Source of the DNA: Candidatus Uhrbacteria bacterium
GTDB lineage: Bacteria; Patescibacteriota; Patescibacteriia; JACQSD01
Length of the DNA stretch: 12,378 bases
Direction of reading: 5' to 3'
Assembly (NCBI GenBank): GCA_016206165.1
Contig: JACQSD010000067.1
Location: 1-12,378, forward strand
In this document: one piece after another, positions 4,949 through 12,296 of the stretch
How the letters are laid out: the number at the start of each line of letters is the position of its first letter
How positions within the stretch are numbered: position 1 is the stretch's first letter
Notes under the pieces: generated by a model
Database searches by the model: none
Told to the model about the DNA's origin: nothing
What the model saw: the letters and a program-made list of their open reading frames with translations, nothing else
Program-made: the position numbers and the translations under genes

Positions 4949-7518
4949 TGTTTTTGAACTCATTGCTTGAGAATCCGATTGTCATTGCCGTGCTTGCGAG
5001 CATTGGTGGTTTTCTTGTTCTTTGGATCGCGCTCCTTGTCATTCGTTTTTTTCTCCGGCGTACGTATCGATTGCCGATCGCCTTCCAACTGAAAATATTT
5101 CTCGTCACTGTTCCGAAAGAAGCGGCAAAAGGGAAACAAGAGGAGGAACAGCGAGGCATTGTGACGATTGAACAGATCCGAGAGCGGCTCGGTGCTGCAG
5201 AGTCTTTATTTTCGAACATCGGGGGGATGACTCCAGAACACGGGTTTAAAGCATGGTTTTTTGGGCGTGAGGATCATGTATCGTTTGAAATTGTTGCGGC
5301 ACATGGGCTCATCTCCTTTTACGTTGCTGTTCCGCCGAAATTAGAGCGAGACATGCAGGAACAAATTCACGCACAATACCCGCAGGCACAAATTGATCCG
5401 GTTGACGACTATAATATGTTTGCGGCGCAAGGCACCACGGTTGCCGATCTTCTTCGTACTGAGCGCTCGTTTATTTTCCCGTTTCGCACGTATCGAAGGA
5501 TTGAATCCGATACATTGAACGCGCTCACAAACGCGCTTGCAAAAGTGAGCGAGGGTGATGGAGCAGCAATTCAGTATGTGGTGCGCCCAGCGCACGAAGA
5601 TTGGCATCACGTAGGGAGGGAAGTGGCAGCAGAGATGCAACAGGGGAAAAAGATTGGGGAAGCGCTCGGACGCGTCTTCCGCTCTCCGCTTGGTGCGGTT
5701 ACCGCACTCCTTCATAAAATTGGAAAAGCAGCGCGGGGCGCTGACCCCGCAAAAAAAGAAGAACTCTATAAACTCTCGCCACTCGAAGAAGAGATGGTAA
5801 AGGGGATCGAAGAAAAATCAAGTAAGGCAGGGCTCCAAGTGAACATCCGTATTATTGTTTCGTCGCGGAATCATGAACACGCAGAGCAGCAGCTTGAAAA
5901 TATTGCGAATGCGTTTAATCAATTCAGTTGGTATGAATACGGGAATGAATTTTCCGAGCTCCACGAGCATCGATATAATTGGTCATGGCGTGATTTTTGG
6001 AATTTTTCAAAAACGCGATGGATCACCGAGGATTTTATTTATCGACATTTCGATGAGCGCCACGCGATCCTTTTGAATACTGAAGAGATGGCGAGTCTCT
6101 TTCATTTTCCACTCCCAACCACCGAGACCCCAAATATTCGTTGGCTCATGGCAAAAAAGGCACCGCCGCCGGTGAATATGCCGAAGAACGGCATTGCTTT
6201 GGGGAAGTGTACATATCGTGGCGACGATGTGCTTGTTCGGATCAAGCGCGAGGACCGGCGGAGGCACGTGTACATTATTGGTAAGTCTGGGTCAGGGAAA
6301 TCGGTGCTTCTTGCAAATATGGTCAAACAGGACATTGCGAATGGTGACGGCGTCTGCGTTATTGATCCGCATGGAGATTTTGCGGACGACGTTCTTTCGA
6401 GCGTACCAAAGGAGCGTGCCGAGGATGTCATTTACTTTGATCCATCGGATGCCGAGCGACCGATGGGATTAAACATGCTTGAGGCAGAAACGGAGCAGGA
6501 AAAAGATTTTGCGACGCAGGAAATGATTGCGATCTTTTATAAACTCGTCACTGATCCATCGATGATTGGCCCCATGTTCGAGCACTACATGCGGAATGCG
6601 ATGCTCACGTTGATGGCAGATCCGAAGAACGGAAATACGATTGTCGAAATTCCTCGTATTCTCACCGATAAAGAATTCCAGCGGCACCAGTTGCGTGCTG
6701 TGGACGACCCGATCATTCGTGCATTCTGGGAGAAGGAATTACCGCAGACATCAGGGCAGACGAAAGGGGAGATGCTTCCGTATCTTGTGTCAAAGATTGG
6801 ACGCTTTATTGAGAATCAGTTGATGCGGAATATCATTGGGCAACCAAAGAGTGGGTTTAATTTCAGGCAAATCATGGACGAAAAAAAGATTCTCATTGCG
6901 AATCTCGCGAAAGGGAAAATTGGAGAAATGAACTCGAATCTCCTCGGTCTTATCCTTGTTTCGAAACTGCAGATGGCGGCAATGCGGCGTGCTGATCTCG
7001 CGGAGGAAAAGCGCCATGACTTTTATCTCTATATTGATGAGTTTCAGAATTTTATTACGAAATCGATTGCCACTATTTTGTCGGAGGCGCGCAAATACCG
7101 GCTCGACATGACCATTGCCCACCAATACATGGGGCAGCTTGTGCAAGATGGCAAGAACACAGAGATTCGTGATGCGGTGCTCGGGAACGCAGGGACCATG
7201 CTTTCGTTTCGGATTGGCGTTGAAGATGCGGAGGTGCTCGCGAAGGAATATGCCCCCGTGTTCACGGCGTATGACCTCGTGAACGTCGAGCGTTTTACTG
7301 CATATGTAAAACTGCTCATTGACAATACTGCTGCGCCACCGTTTAATATGGGAACAATTCCATTTCATCGAGACGATGTCGATCTTATGGAAAAGATAAA
7401 ACAATTGTCACGTTTGAAATTCGGGCGTGATCGGCGCATTGTCGAAGCAGAAATTCTCGAACGCTCGCAGCTCGGGGGAGATGAAACCGAATTGCCGACG
7501 GTTGAACGAACACTTTGA
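4945..7518 (+). CDS. Membrane-anchored T4SS-type (TraG/VirB4-like) ATPase
   Basis: 857 residues. A single N-terminal membrane helix (about 11-37, IVIAVLASIGGFLVLWIALL) precedes a basic RRTYR stretch. Residues about 45-400 are an N-terminal domain found with these ATPases, with two alpha/beta parts (110-215 and 295-390). The motor domain follows: Walker A GKSGSGKS (446-453), the IDPHGD motif (473-478) typical of VirB4/HerA-like motors, Walker B FYLYIDEF (693-700, D698 E699), and HQYMGQL (726-732) in the TraG/TraD-like C-terminal part. Such hexameric motors pump DNA or protein through a type IV secretion or pilus channel. It probably acts at the inner membrane, facing the cytoplasm. No other secretion gene (VirB6, pilin, relaxase) is in the window, so the substrate is unknown. 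Its start overlaps the 161-residue gene's stop and has a good AAGGA site. VirD4, VirB4 or HerA-like assignment cannot be settled by eye. Confidence 0.9.
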   Translation: MMFLNSLLENPIVIAVLASIGGFLVLWIALLVIRFFLRRTYRLPIAFQLKIFLVTVPKEAAKGKQEEEQRGIVTIEQIRERLGAAESLFSNIGGMTPEHGFKAWFFGREDHVSFEIVAAHGLISFYVAVPPKLERDMQEQIHAQYPQAQIDPVDDYNMFAAQGTTVADLLRTERSFIFPFRTYRRIESDTLNALTNALAKVSEGDGAAIQYVVRPAHEDWHHVGREVAAEMQQGKKIGEALGRVFRSPLGAVTALLHKIGKAARGADPAKKEELYKLSPLEEEMVKGIEEKSSKAGLQVNIRIIVSSRNHEHAEQQLENIANAFNQFSWYEYGNEFSELHEHRYNWSWRDFWNFSKTRWITEDFIYRHFDERHAILLNTEEMASLFHFPLPTTETPNIRWLMAKKAPPPVNMPKNGIALGKCTYRGDDVLVRIKREDRRRHVYIIGKSGSGKSVLLANMVKQDIANGDGVCVIDPHGDFADDVLSSVPKERAEDVIYFDPSDAERPMGLNMLEAETEQEKDFATQEMIAIFYKLVTDPSMIGPMFEHYMRNAMLTLMADPKNGNTIVEIPRILTDKEFQRHQLRAVDDPIIRAFWEKELPQTSGQTKGEMLPYLVSKIGRFIENQLMRNIIGQPKSGFNFRQIMDEKKILIANLAKGKIGEMNSNLLGLILVSKLQMAAMRRADLAEEKRHDFYLYIDEFQNFITKSIATILSEARKYRLDMTIAHQYMGQLVQDGKNTEIRDAVLGNAGTMLSFRIGVEDAEVLAKEYAPVFTAYDLVNVERFTAYVKLLIDNTAAPPFNMGTIPFHRDDVDLMEKIKQLSRLKFGRDRRIVEAEILERSQLGGDETELPTVERTL

Positions 7519-7520
7519 TA

Positions 7521-7591
7521 GTGAGACAGTGTATCAGTAAAGTCAGTAAAGTAAGCTGTCTTTACTTACTTCACTTACTGACTGTCTTCAC
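7521..7591. repeat. Long imperfect palindrome with tandem 9-mers between the ATPase gene and dnaX
   Basis: This fills the 77-base gap. GTGA (7521-7524) and GACAGT (7525-7530) pair with TCAC (7588-7591) and ACTGTC (7581-7586); CAGTAA (7535-7540) pairs with TTACTG (7575-7580); AGTAAAG (7545-7551) pairs with CTTTACT (7560-7566). The 9-mer CAGTAAAGT occurs twice in tandem (7535-7543, 7544-7552). It could slow or end transcription, or stabilise the upstream mRNA; no T tract follows. No promoter or ribosome-binding site for dnaX is apparent within it. Confidence 0.7.
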
Positions 7592-7595
7592 TGAC

Positions 7596-9134
7596 ATGTC
7601 TACTACCCTCTACCGCAAATATCGTCCGCAAACGTGGGATGAGATCGTGGATCAGAACCACGTGAAAATTACGCTCATGCATGAGATCGAGGACGGGCGC
7701 ATCGCGCATGCGTATCTTTTTTCTGGCCCGAGAGGCCTTGGGAAAACAACAACTGCACGCATTTTTGCAAAGGCGCTGAATTGTGAGCAAAAAAAGAAAG
7801 GGAGCGCAGTGCCGTGTACGACATGTGACGTGTGTGTTGCTATTCGCGATGGCCGGGCGCTTGACGTTATCGAAATTGATGCAGCGTCGAATACTGGCGT
7901 TGACAATGTCCGTGAGAATATTATCGCTGCAACACGCGTCGCGGCAACGCAGCTGCAGTATAAGGTATTCTTGATCGACGAGGCACACATGCTCTCGCTC
8001 TCCGCCTTTAATGCACTGTTGAAGACGCTCGAGGAGCCTCCGCCGAATGTTCTCTTTATCCTTGCAACAACAGAGATTCATAAAATTCCAGAAACAATTC
8101 TTTCGCGATGTCAGCGATTTGATTTTCGGCAGGTTCCCGTGGTGTCGATGGTTGAGCGCCTTCGTGATCTTGCAACACGTGAGGGAGTGCGCGTCGATAC
8201 AACAGTACTCGAGCGCATTGCGGAGGTTGCCGATGGTTCAATGCGCGATGCAGAATCGGTTTTGGGACAAGTGCTTGCGATCGGCGAAAAACAAATTGGT
8301 GCAGAAACCGCAGACCTTGTCCTTCCACATACGGATATGAAGGCGGCGCTTGTATGTCTCGACGCGATGATCAACGAGGATATTGGAACAATACTGCAAT
8401 GTGTGGAGACGGTGGAAACGAGTGGCATTGATCCCGTGCAATATATGACGACGCTCGTGCACGCAACGCAGGTGCTGCTCCATCATGCGCTTGCACGCGG
8501 GAGCGCTCTTGCGTCACGCGTGCAGGATACAGCACGTCTTGAGGCGATGAGCAAAAAAACAAATGCCCACGTTCTGTTGCACGTCCTTGAGACCTTGCTT
8601 CAGCACGAAGAGATGCTCCGGAAGAGCGCATTGCCGCTTCTTGTCCTTGAAGCAACGCTTTTACAAGCAGCGCAAGTGAGCGCATTGCCGGGCAGGGGAG
8701 CGCAGAATGTCCGAGCGTCCAGTGCGGAGCTCGCGGATGAGTCTCATGCCCCCGCAGAGGATACGTCGGGGATAGAAAAACATGGAGCAACCGGAAGCAT
8801 TTTCTCGATCGAGGATCTCGCCGCACGATGGGATGACGTCGTCGCACATGTCGAGCGCGAACATCGGGCACTTGCCGTTGTGCTCCGTGTCGGGTATCCT
8901 GTGGCAATTGAGGGGAATTGTGTTTCCATTGGTTTTGCATACGACTTTCATCGTGAACGTGTCGAGACGCCAGCAATGCATGCGCTCGTTCAACACGCCA
9001 TTGCTGATGTCGTCGGGAGCGCAATTGAACTCAAGGTTGTGCGTGCGATAAATCCAGTGTCGCATATACAAAAGGAAGATCCACTCGTATCACAGATTCT
9101 CAAAACATTCGGTGGTGAGGTGGTATCGACATAA
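7596..9134 (+). CDS. dnaX: DNA polymerase III subunits gamma/tau (clamp loader ATPase)
   Basis: 512 residues. It forms the ATPase core of the clamp loader that puts the sliding clamp on primed DNA. The AAA+ module shows Walker A GPRGLGKT (44-51), four zinc-binding cysteines C63, C74, C77 and C80, Walker B with DEAH (128-131), the SRC arginine-finger motif (170-172) and sensor 2 GSMRD (214-218). Residues about 225-370 are the helical collar domain, about 375-415 a low-complexity linker, and 415-512 a C-terminal tau-like domain. It is shorter than E. coli tau (643). The open frame begins at 7515, but the first 27 residues would be encoded by the palindromic spacer; ATG 7596 gives MSTTLYRKYRPQ, the family's normal start. 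No Shine-Dalgarno precedes it (TTCACTGAC). An A AAA AAG slippery heptamer at 7790-7796 lies in the zinc region, too early to make a useful gamma. The tRNA-Gln follows 20 bases later. Confidence 0.96.
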   Translation: MSTTLYRKYRPQTWDEIVDQNHVKITLMHEIEDGRIAHAYLFSGPRGLGKTTTARIFAKALNCEQKKKGSAVPCTTCDVCVAIRDGRALDVIEIDAASNTGVDNVRENIIAATRVAATQLQYKVFLIDEAHMLSLSAFNALLKTLEEPPPNVLFILATTEIHKIPETILSRCQRFDFRQVPVVSMVERLRDLATREGVRVDTTVLERIAEVADGSMRDAESVLGQVLAIGEKQIGAETADLVLPHTDMKAALVCLDAMINEDIGTILQCVETVETSGIDPVQYMTTLVHATQVLLHHALARGSALASRVQDTARLEAMSKKTNAHVLLHVLETLLQHEEMLRKSALPLLVLEATLLQAAQVSALPGRGAQNVRASSAELADESHAPAEDTSGIEKHGATGSIFSIEDLAARWDDVVAHVEREHRALAVVLRVGYPVAIEGNCVSIGFAYDFHRERVETPAMHALVQHAIADVVGSAIELKVVRAINPVSHIQKEDPLVSQILKTFGGEVVST

Positions 9135-9154
9135 TTCCGTCCCGCGCCTTTTGT

Positions 9155-9225
9155 TCCGGGGTCGTCTAATGGTAGGACACATGCCTCTGGAGCATGTTAT
9201 TCTGGTTCGAGTCCAGGCCCCGGAG
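9155..9225 (+). tRNA. tRNA-Gln (anticodon CTG)
   Basis: A 71-nt cloverleaf. Acceptor TCCGGGG (9155-9161) pairs with CCCCGGA (9218-9224); D stem GTC/GAC (9164-9166, 9176-9178) with GG in the loop; anticodon stem CATGC/GCATG (9180-9184, 9192-9196) with loop CTCTGGA and anticodon CTG at 9187-9189; T arm TCTGG-TTCGAGT-CCAGG (9201-9217). The weak U1-A72 first pair and discriminator G (9225) are typical of tRNA-Gln. CCA is not encoded, so it must be added after transcription. The flanks CGTCCCG (9138-9144) and CGGGATG (9235-9241) can also pair, with one G-U. Confidence 0.96.
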
Positions 9226-9239
9226 TGAAGGGCACGGGA

Positions 9240-9256
9240 TGGTTCGCCCTGAACCA
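9240..9256 (+). other. Small hairpin in the tRNA to GT-C gene spacer
   Basis: TGGTTC (9240-9245) pairs with GAACCA (9251-9256) around loop GCCCT. No T tract follows, so termination is doubtful; it may help 3' processing of the tRNA. The rest of the 63-base spacer holds only GGAG at 9282-9285, three bases before ATG 9289, a close and suboptimal ribosome-binding site. Confidence 0.4.
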
Positions 9257-9288
9257 CAGAGGATTCAAGGCGCTATGTTCTGGAGCAT

Positions 9289-11247
9289 ATGTCTCGATCC
9301 TTATCACACAGATTTATTATTTTCGTGGTAGTCAGTGCACTGGTGGCTACCATGGTTTTGTTTTATAGAACATTCAGTGTTGGTTTCCTCGCAGACGATT
9401 ATGATTTCATCGATGCTGTGTATGAGGCACGCGCGACGAAACATCCAGTCGTTACACTCCTCACGAGTCCCATTGGTGGTTCCTCTTTCTTTCGACCGGT
9501 CGTGAACCTCTCATTCTGGGTTGATTACCAGCTCTTCGGTACCACTCCTTTTGGTTATCATCTCACGAATCTTTTGCTGTTTGGCTCGAGTGTTGCACTC
9601 CTTATTCTTATTGCAGTGCGCCTCATCGGAAATAAGGTACAGGCGTGGCTCGTTGGTATTCTCTTTCTCGTAAGCCCCTTCAGTGCAGAATCTGTAGTAT
9701 GGATCGCAGGACGGACAGATCTCGTGATGCTTTTCTTCCTTTTATTGAGTGTGTGGTGGTATGTCGAGTATCGACGAACACGCATACAACGATACCTTCT
9801 CTTGTTTGGGATGACGACGCTGCTTACCTTTTTTGGAAAGGAAAATGGAATTGTACTTGTGGGAGCGCTCGTCGGTATCGATTGCCTGTATTTTCAAACG
9901 TACAAGTCATTTTTTGGGAAGTCATTGCGCGAAACCATGACGATCGTATGGCCATATCTCATCATGGTCCTTGGCCTTATTATTTTTTTCCTCGTCCGTT
10001 ACCGTATCTTAGGACATTTTATGTATGAGAATAACGCTGCTGGATTTCCGCGTTTTTTCATCGGAGATATACATCATCTATGGAAATTTCTTCGCCTTTT
10101 TGGAACAGGGGTGATGCATGCGAATGGTTTTGAGTGGTGGGGGATTGACCGCACGATGTATTTAATCGTCTATGGCATTGGGAGTCTTGGGATACTCACG
10201 ACGTTTATTCTTGGGGTGATCAAAAAATCGTGGCATGGGGTTCGTGATATGATGTTCGGAATTTTTCTTACGTTTGTCTTCCTCGCCCCACTCCTTGGAT
10301 ACATGACACTCATTACGAGCGAACATCAAAATATGCGATTTATTTTTACTCCATCGATCGGCATTGCGTGGAGTATTGCTGCCGTACTTTCTCTCGCGTA
10401 CAATACATGGACAAGGTATATTGCATCAGTATCACTCCTCTCCATCATCCTTGTCTGGGGGGCCGCATCGCTTTATGGACAAATTCCATACATGGAAGCG
10501 AGTACCGCGGTACGTCTTGCGCTTGCTCGTGTCAAAGAACAGATTCTTCCTGCTGTCCAATCCGTATTTTCTCCGGGTATCTATGTGCTTGGGTTGCCAA
10601 GAGTTGTTCATGGGGCGTATGCACTATCAAACTATGGCATTAACCGGGCGATGCGAGTCGCATATCCAGAGCTCGCCGGTGCGGAGACGTTGAATGTGAG
10701 CACGATCGCGCGCCATGGGGCAGCATGTCAGGTTATTGATGGGCAACGAGCAAAGGAAACAGTGTTCCTGTATCAGTATGATCAATCGGTTGGCTATCGT
10801 GCCCTTCCGTTCAGTGAACGGCTCACCGCCGATCGTGCACCGCTGCAACTCCGCGAGGGGTTCTCTGCGGGGGGTGATCCTATTGCATTTCCGTTTACCT
10901 ATGCTGCAGCGGCGAACGTTGGTCGATGGCGGTATCGTGGAGCACCCATTGATCCCGGAGGTTTAAAAACTTTCCGGATTCCGATGCAGCTCCTCCGTTC
11001 TGGGCCGCTTGGTCCCTCTGCACATATTCGCTGGCGTTTTCTTGAATCGAATGATAGAGTGCAGTTAGATAAGAATTTCTTCCTCACGATACCGGTGAAG
11101 GATGCAGATATTGAGCGAGGATTTGTCGAGGTGCAACTGTGTGAGTATCCACTCTTTTATCAACCGCGTCGCATTGCAATGATGTCATTTGAATGGAAAG
11201 GGTTGAGTCACGCAGTCATTGAGGTTGGCGCTCCTGTGTTCTATTGA
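9289..11247 (+). CDS. Polytopic GT-C-type glycosyltransferase-like membrane protein
   Basis: 652 residues. Residues 1-400 hold about ten hydrophobic helices (first at 9-27). The first outer loop carries ADDYDF (35-40), matching the acidic pair that in GT-C enzymes of the PMT/ArnT/TMTC type binds metal or the sugar donor. SFFRPVVNLSFWVDYQLFG and FGYHLTNLLL (66-97), the WIAGRTD motif (138-144), GKENG (183-187) and the late NMRFIFTPS (348-355) follow the pattern of TMTC-like O-mannosyltransferase relatives. Residues 402-652 form a non-membrane domain, likely outside the cytoplasm, that I do not recognise; no TPR repeats are seen there. The probable role is transfer of a sugar from a lipid-linked donor to a surface protein or glycan, which would suit a host-associated cell; donor and acceptor are unknown. 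ATG 9289 is chosen because GGAG lies just before it and the first helix would be lost with later starts. The next gene begins 41 bases on. Confidence 0.8.
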   Translation: MSRSLSHRFIIFVVVSALVATMVLFYRTFSVGFLADDYDFIDAVYEARATKHPVVTLLTSPIGGSSFFRPVVNLSFWVDYQLFGTTPFGYHLTNLLLFGSSVALLILIAVRLIGNKVQAWLVGILFLVSPFSAESVVWIAGRTDLVMLFFLLLSVWWYVEYRRTRIQRYLLLFGMTTLLTFFGKENGIVLVGALVGIDCLYFQTYKSFFGKSLRETMTIVWPYLIMVLGLIIFFLVRYRILGHFMYENNAAGFPRFFIGDIHHLWKFLRLFGTGVMHANGFEWWGIDRTMYLIVYGIGSLGILTTFILGVIKKSWHGVRDMMFGIFLTFVFLAPLLGYMTLITSEHQNMRFIFTPSIGIAWSIAAVLSLAYNTWTRYIASVSLLSIILVWGAASLYGQIPYMEASTAVRLALARVKEQILPAVQSVFSPGIYVLGLPRVVHGAYALSNYGINRAMRVAYPELAGAETLNVSTIARHGAACQVIDGQRAKETVFLYQYDQSVGYRALPFSERLTADRAPLQLREGFSAGGDPIAFPFTYAAAANVGRWRYRGAPIDPGGLKTFRIPMQLLRSGPLGPSAHIRWRFLESNDRVQLDKNFFLTIPVKDADIERGFVEVQLCEYPLFYQPRRIAMMSFEWKGLSHAVIEVGAPVFY

Positions 11248-11271
11248 CGATTTTCAATCCGTGTCAAAAAA

Positions 11272-11280
11272 TGGTATACT
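11272..11280 (+). promoter_or_regulatory. Extended -10 promoter of the HPF-sigma fusion gene
   Basis: TGG-TATACT (TGn + TATACT) is followed by 8 nt (CAAAAAAT) and ATG 11289, the same spacing as at the antiporter gene. The transcript should begin 0-2 nt before the ATG. No -35 at normal distance is evident; TTGACG at 11244-11249 is too far (25 nt). This gives the gene independent transcription although it closely follows the GT-C gene. Confidence 0.7.
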
Positions 11281-11288
11281 CAAAAAAT

Positions 11289-12296
11289 ATGCACATTGAA
11301 TACTATTTCAAAAATTGCACCGATGCGGAGAAAGAACAGGCGCGGGCGTATATCGCGACGAAGCACGAGCAGCTTGAACGACTCATTATTCCACGCGATC
11401 GTGATTCCACGATCCTTGATGCGAAGATCGAGCGCCTCGTCAAAAAACACGCATATAAGGTAACTCTCATGCTGCACTGGCCACATGAGGATCTCTATGC
11501 GTTCGAGGATGATCATACAATTGGAGAGGCGATTGATTTTGCAAAGGATAAACTTGTTGAACAAATTAAAAAAACGTACGATCATCTTCGCGCTCGATCA
11601 TCGCCGCATCATACATCCGTCTCGCCGAAGGAGTGGAATATGATCGATGATTGGGTGAGTGAGCGCCCACAGATTACGAGAGAGGCATTTATGGAACGTG
11701 TGGAGCCGCTGCTCGCTGCACTCAAGCGCCACCTCACGCGCGAAATTGGGTATGCGATCATGGAAGGGGCGATCCCACCCAAAGCGATCCGGCCAGAGGG
11801 TGTTATCGCCGATACCATTGTTGATGTGCATGCAGAGCTCAACGATCGGCCAGAGGGGCTCACCCTTGAACACTGGTTTTTTCAGCGTGCACTTGAAATA
11901 GTAAAGGAACAAATTCGTGCGTTGCAGGTGGATCGCGCCGCACGGGTGTCACTTGAGCGGCAGCTCCCGGATTCGCAGAGTGATAAAACAATCGCAGGCC
12001 CGATTGAAGAAAAAATTGACATGTGGCAGCCCGATGATGATTTGAAATTTGAGCAGTTCGTTGCAAATGAACAGTGGTTTGATCCCGGTGAAGCGCAATC
12101 ACGCGAGGAGCTCCTCCGTGATCTCTCCGCATGGGTTCGCGTGCTTCCGGAGGCATGGCGTCAAGTACTCCTCCTCCATGTACTCCAAGGATTTTCGTTG
12201 GAAGCAATTGCAAAAATTCAGAGCCGCACGCCGAGTGCAGTAGAGAAGGATCTCACATCCGCGAAACAATATTTGAGAGAACAACTACAGAATTAA
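11289..12296 (+). CDS. Hibernation-promoting-factor domain fused to ECF-sigma-like regions
   Basis: 335 residues. Residues 1-103 look like the ribosome hibernation factor fold (HPF/YfiA, S30AE): MHIEYYFKNC, an early helix (YIATKHEQLERL), an AYKVTLMLHWPHEDLYAFE strand pair (55-73) and the closing helix IGEAIDFAKDKLVEQIKK (78-95). Known HPFs bind the small-subunit decoding centre and silence 70S ribosomes. After a linker, residues about 138-212 resemble sigma region 2 of ECF factors (RPEGVIADTIVDVHAEL, then LEHWFFQRALEIVKEQIR), and about 271-330 are a sigma region 4 type HTH (LPEAWRQVLLLHVLQGFSLE, then AIAKIQSRTPSAVEKDL). The usual C-terminal dimerisation domain of long HPF is absent. ATG 11289 is preferred over ATG 11244 because the earlier start lies upstream of the promoter and the residues it adds are not HPF-like. 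An SD-less, apparently leaderless gene. Region 4 is a confident call, HPF good, region 2 tentative; the combined role is unknown. Confidence 0.85.
   Translation: MHIEYYFKNCTDAEKEQARAYIATKHEQLERLIIPRDRDSTILDAKIERLVKKHAYKVTLMLHWPHEDLYAFEDDHTIGEAIDFAKDKLVEQIKKTYDHLRARSSPHHTSVSPKEWNMIDDWVSERPQITREAFMERVEPLLAALKRHLTREIGYAIMEGAIPPKAIRPEGVIADTIVDVHAELNDRPEGLTLEHWFFQRALEIVKEQIRALQVDRAARVSLERQLPDSQSDKTIAGPIEEKIDMWQPDDDLKFEQFVANEQWFDPGEAQSREELLRDLSAWVRVLPEAWRQVLLLHVLQGFSLEAIAKIQSRTPSAVEKDLTSAKQYLREQLQN

Noticed and set aside
5733..5750. GC-rich hairpin GCGGGG / CCCCGC followed by seven A within the ATPase gene
   Set aside because: In frame, encoding a plausible surface linker (AARGADPAKKEE); a 6-bp stem alone is weak evidence of an inserted element or terminator.
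7515..7595. Start at 7515 extending DnaX by 27 residues and overlapping the ATPase stop
   Set aside because: The added residues come from the palindromic spacer; MSTTLYRKYRPQ at 7596 is the normal DnaX start.
7790..7796. A AAA AAG slippery heptamer in the correct phase in dnaX, as used for gamma in E. coli
   Set aside because: It lies at codons 65-67 inside the zinc-binding region; a -1 shift would stop at 7826-7828 after about 77 residues, without Walker B. Probably just a lysine run.
8553..8559. Run of seven A in dnaX followed by a -1 frame stop at 8588, which could give a gamma-like protein of about 330 residues
   Set aside because: The phase (AGC AAA AAA ACA) is not a proper X XXY YYZ signal and seven A is short for transcriptional slippage. 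Possible but not supported.
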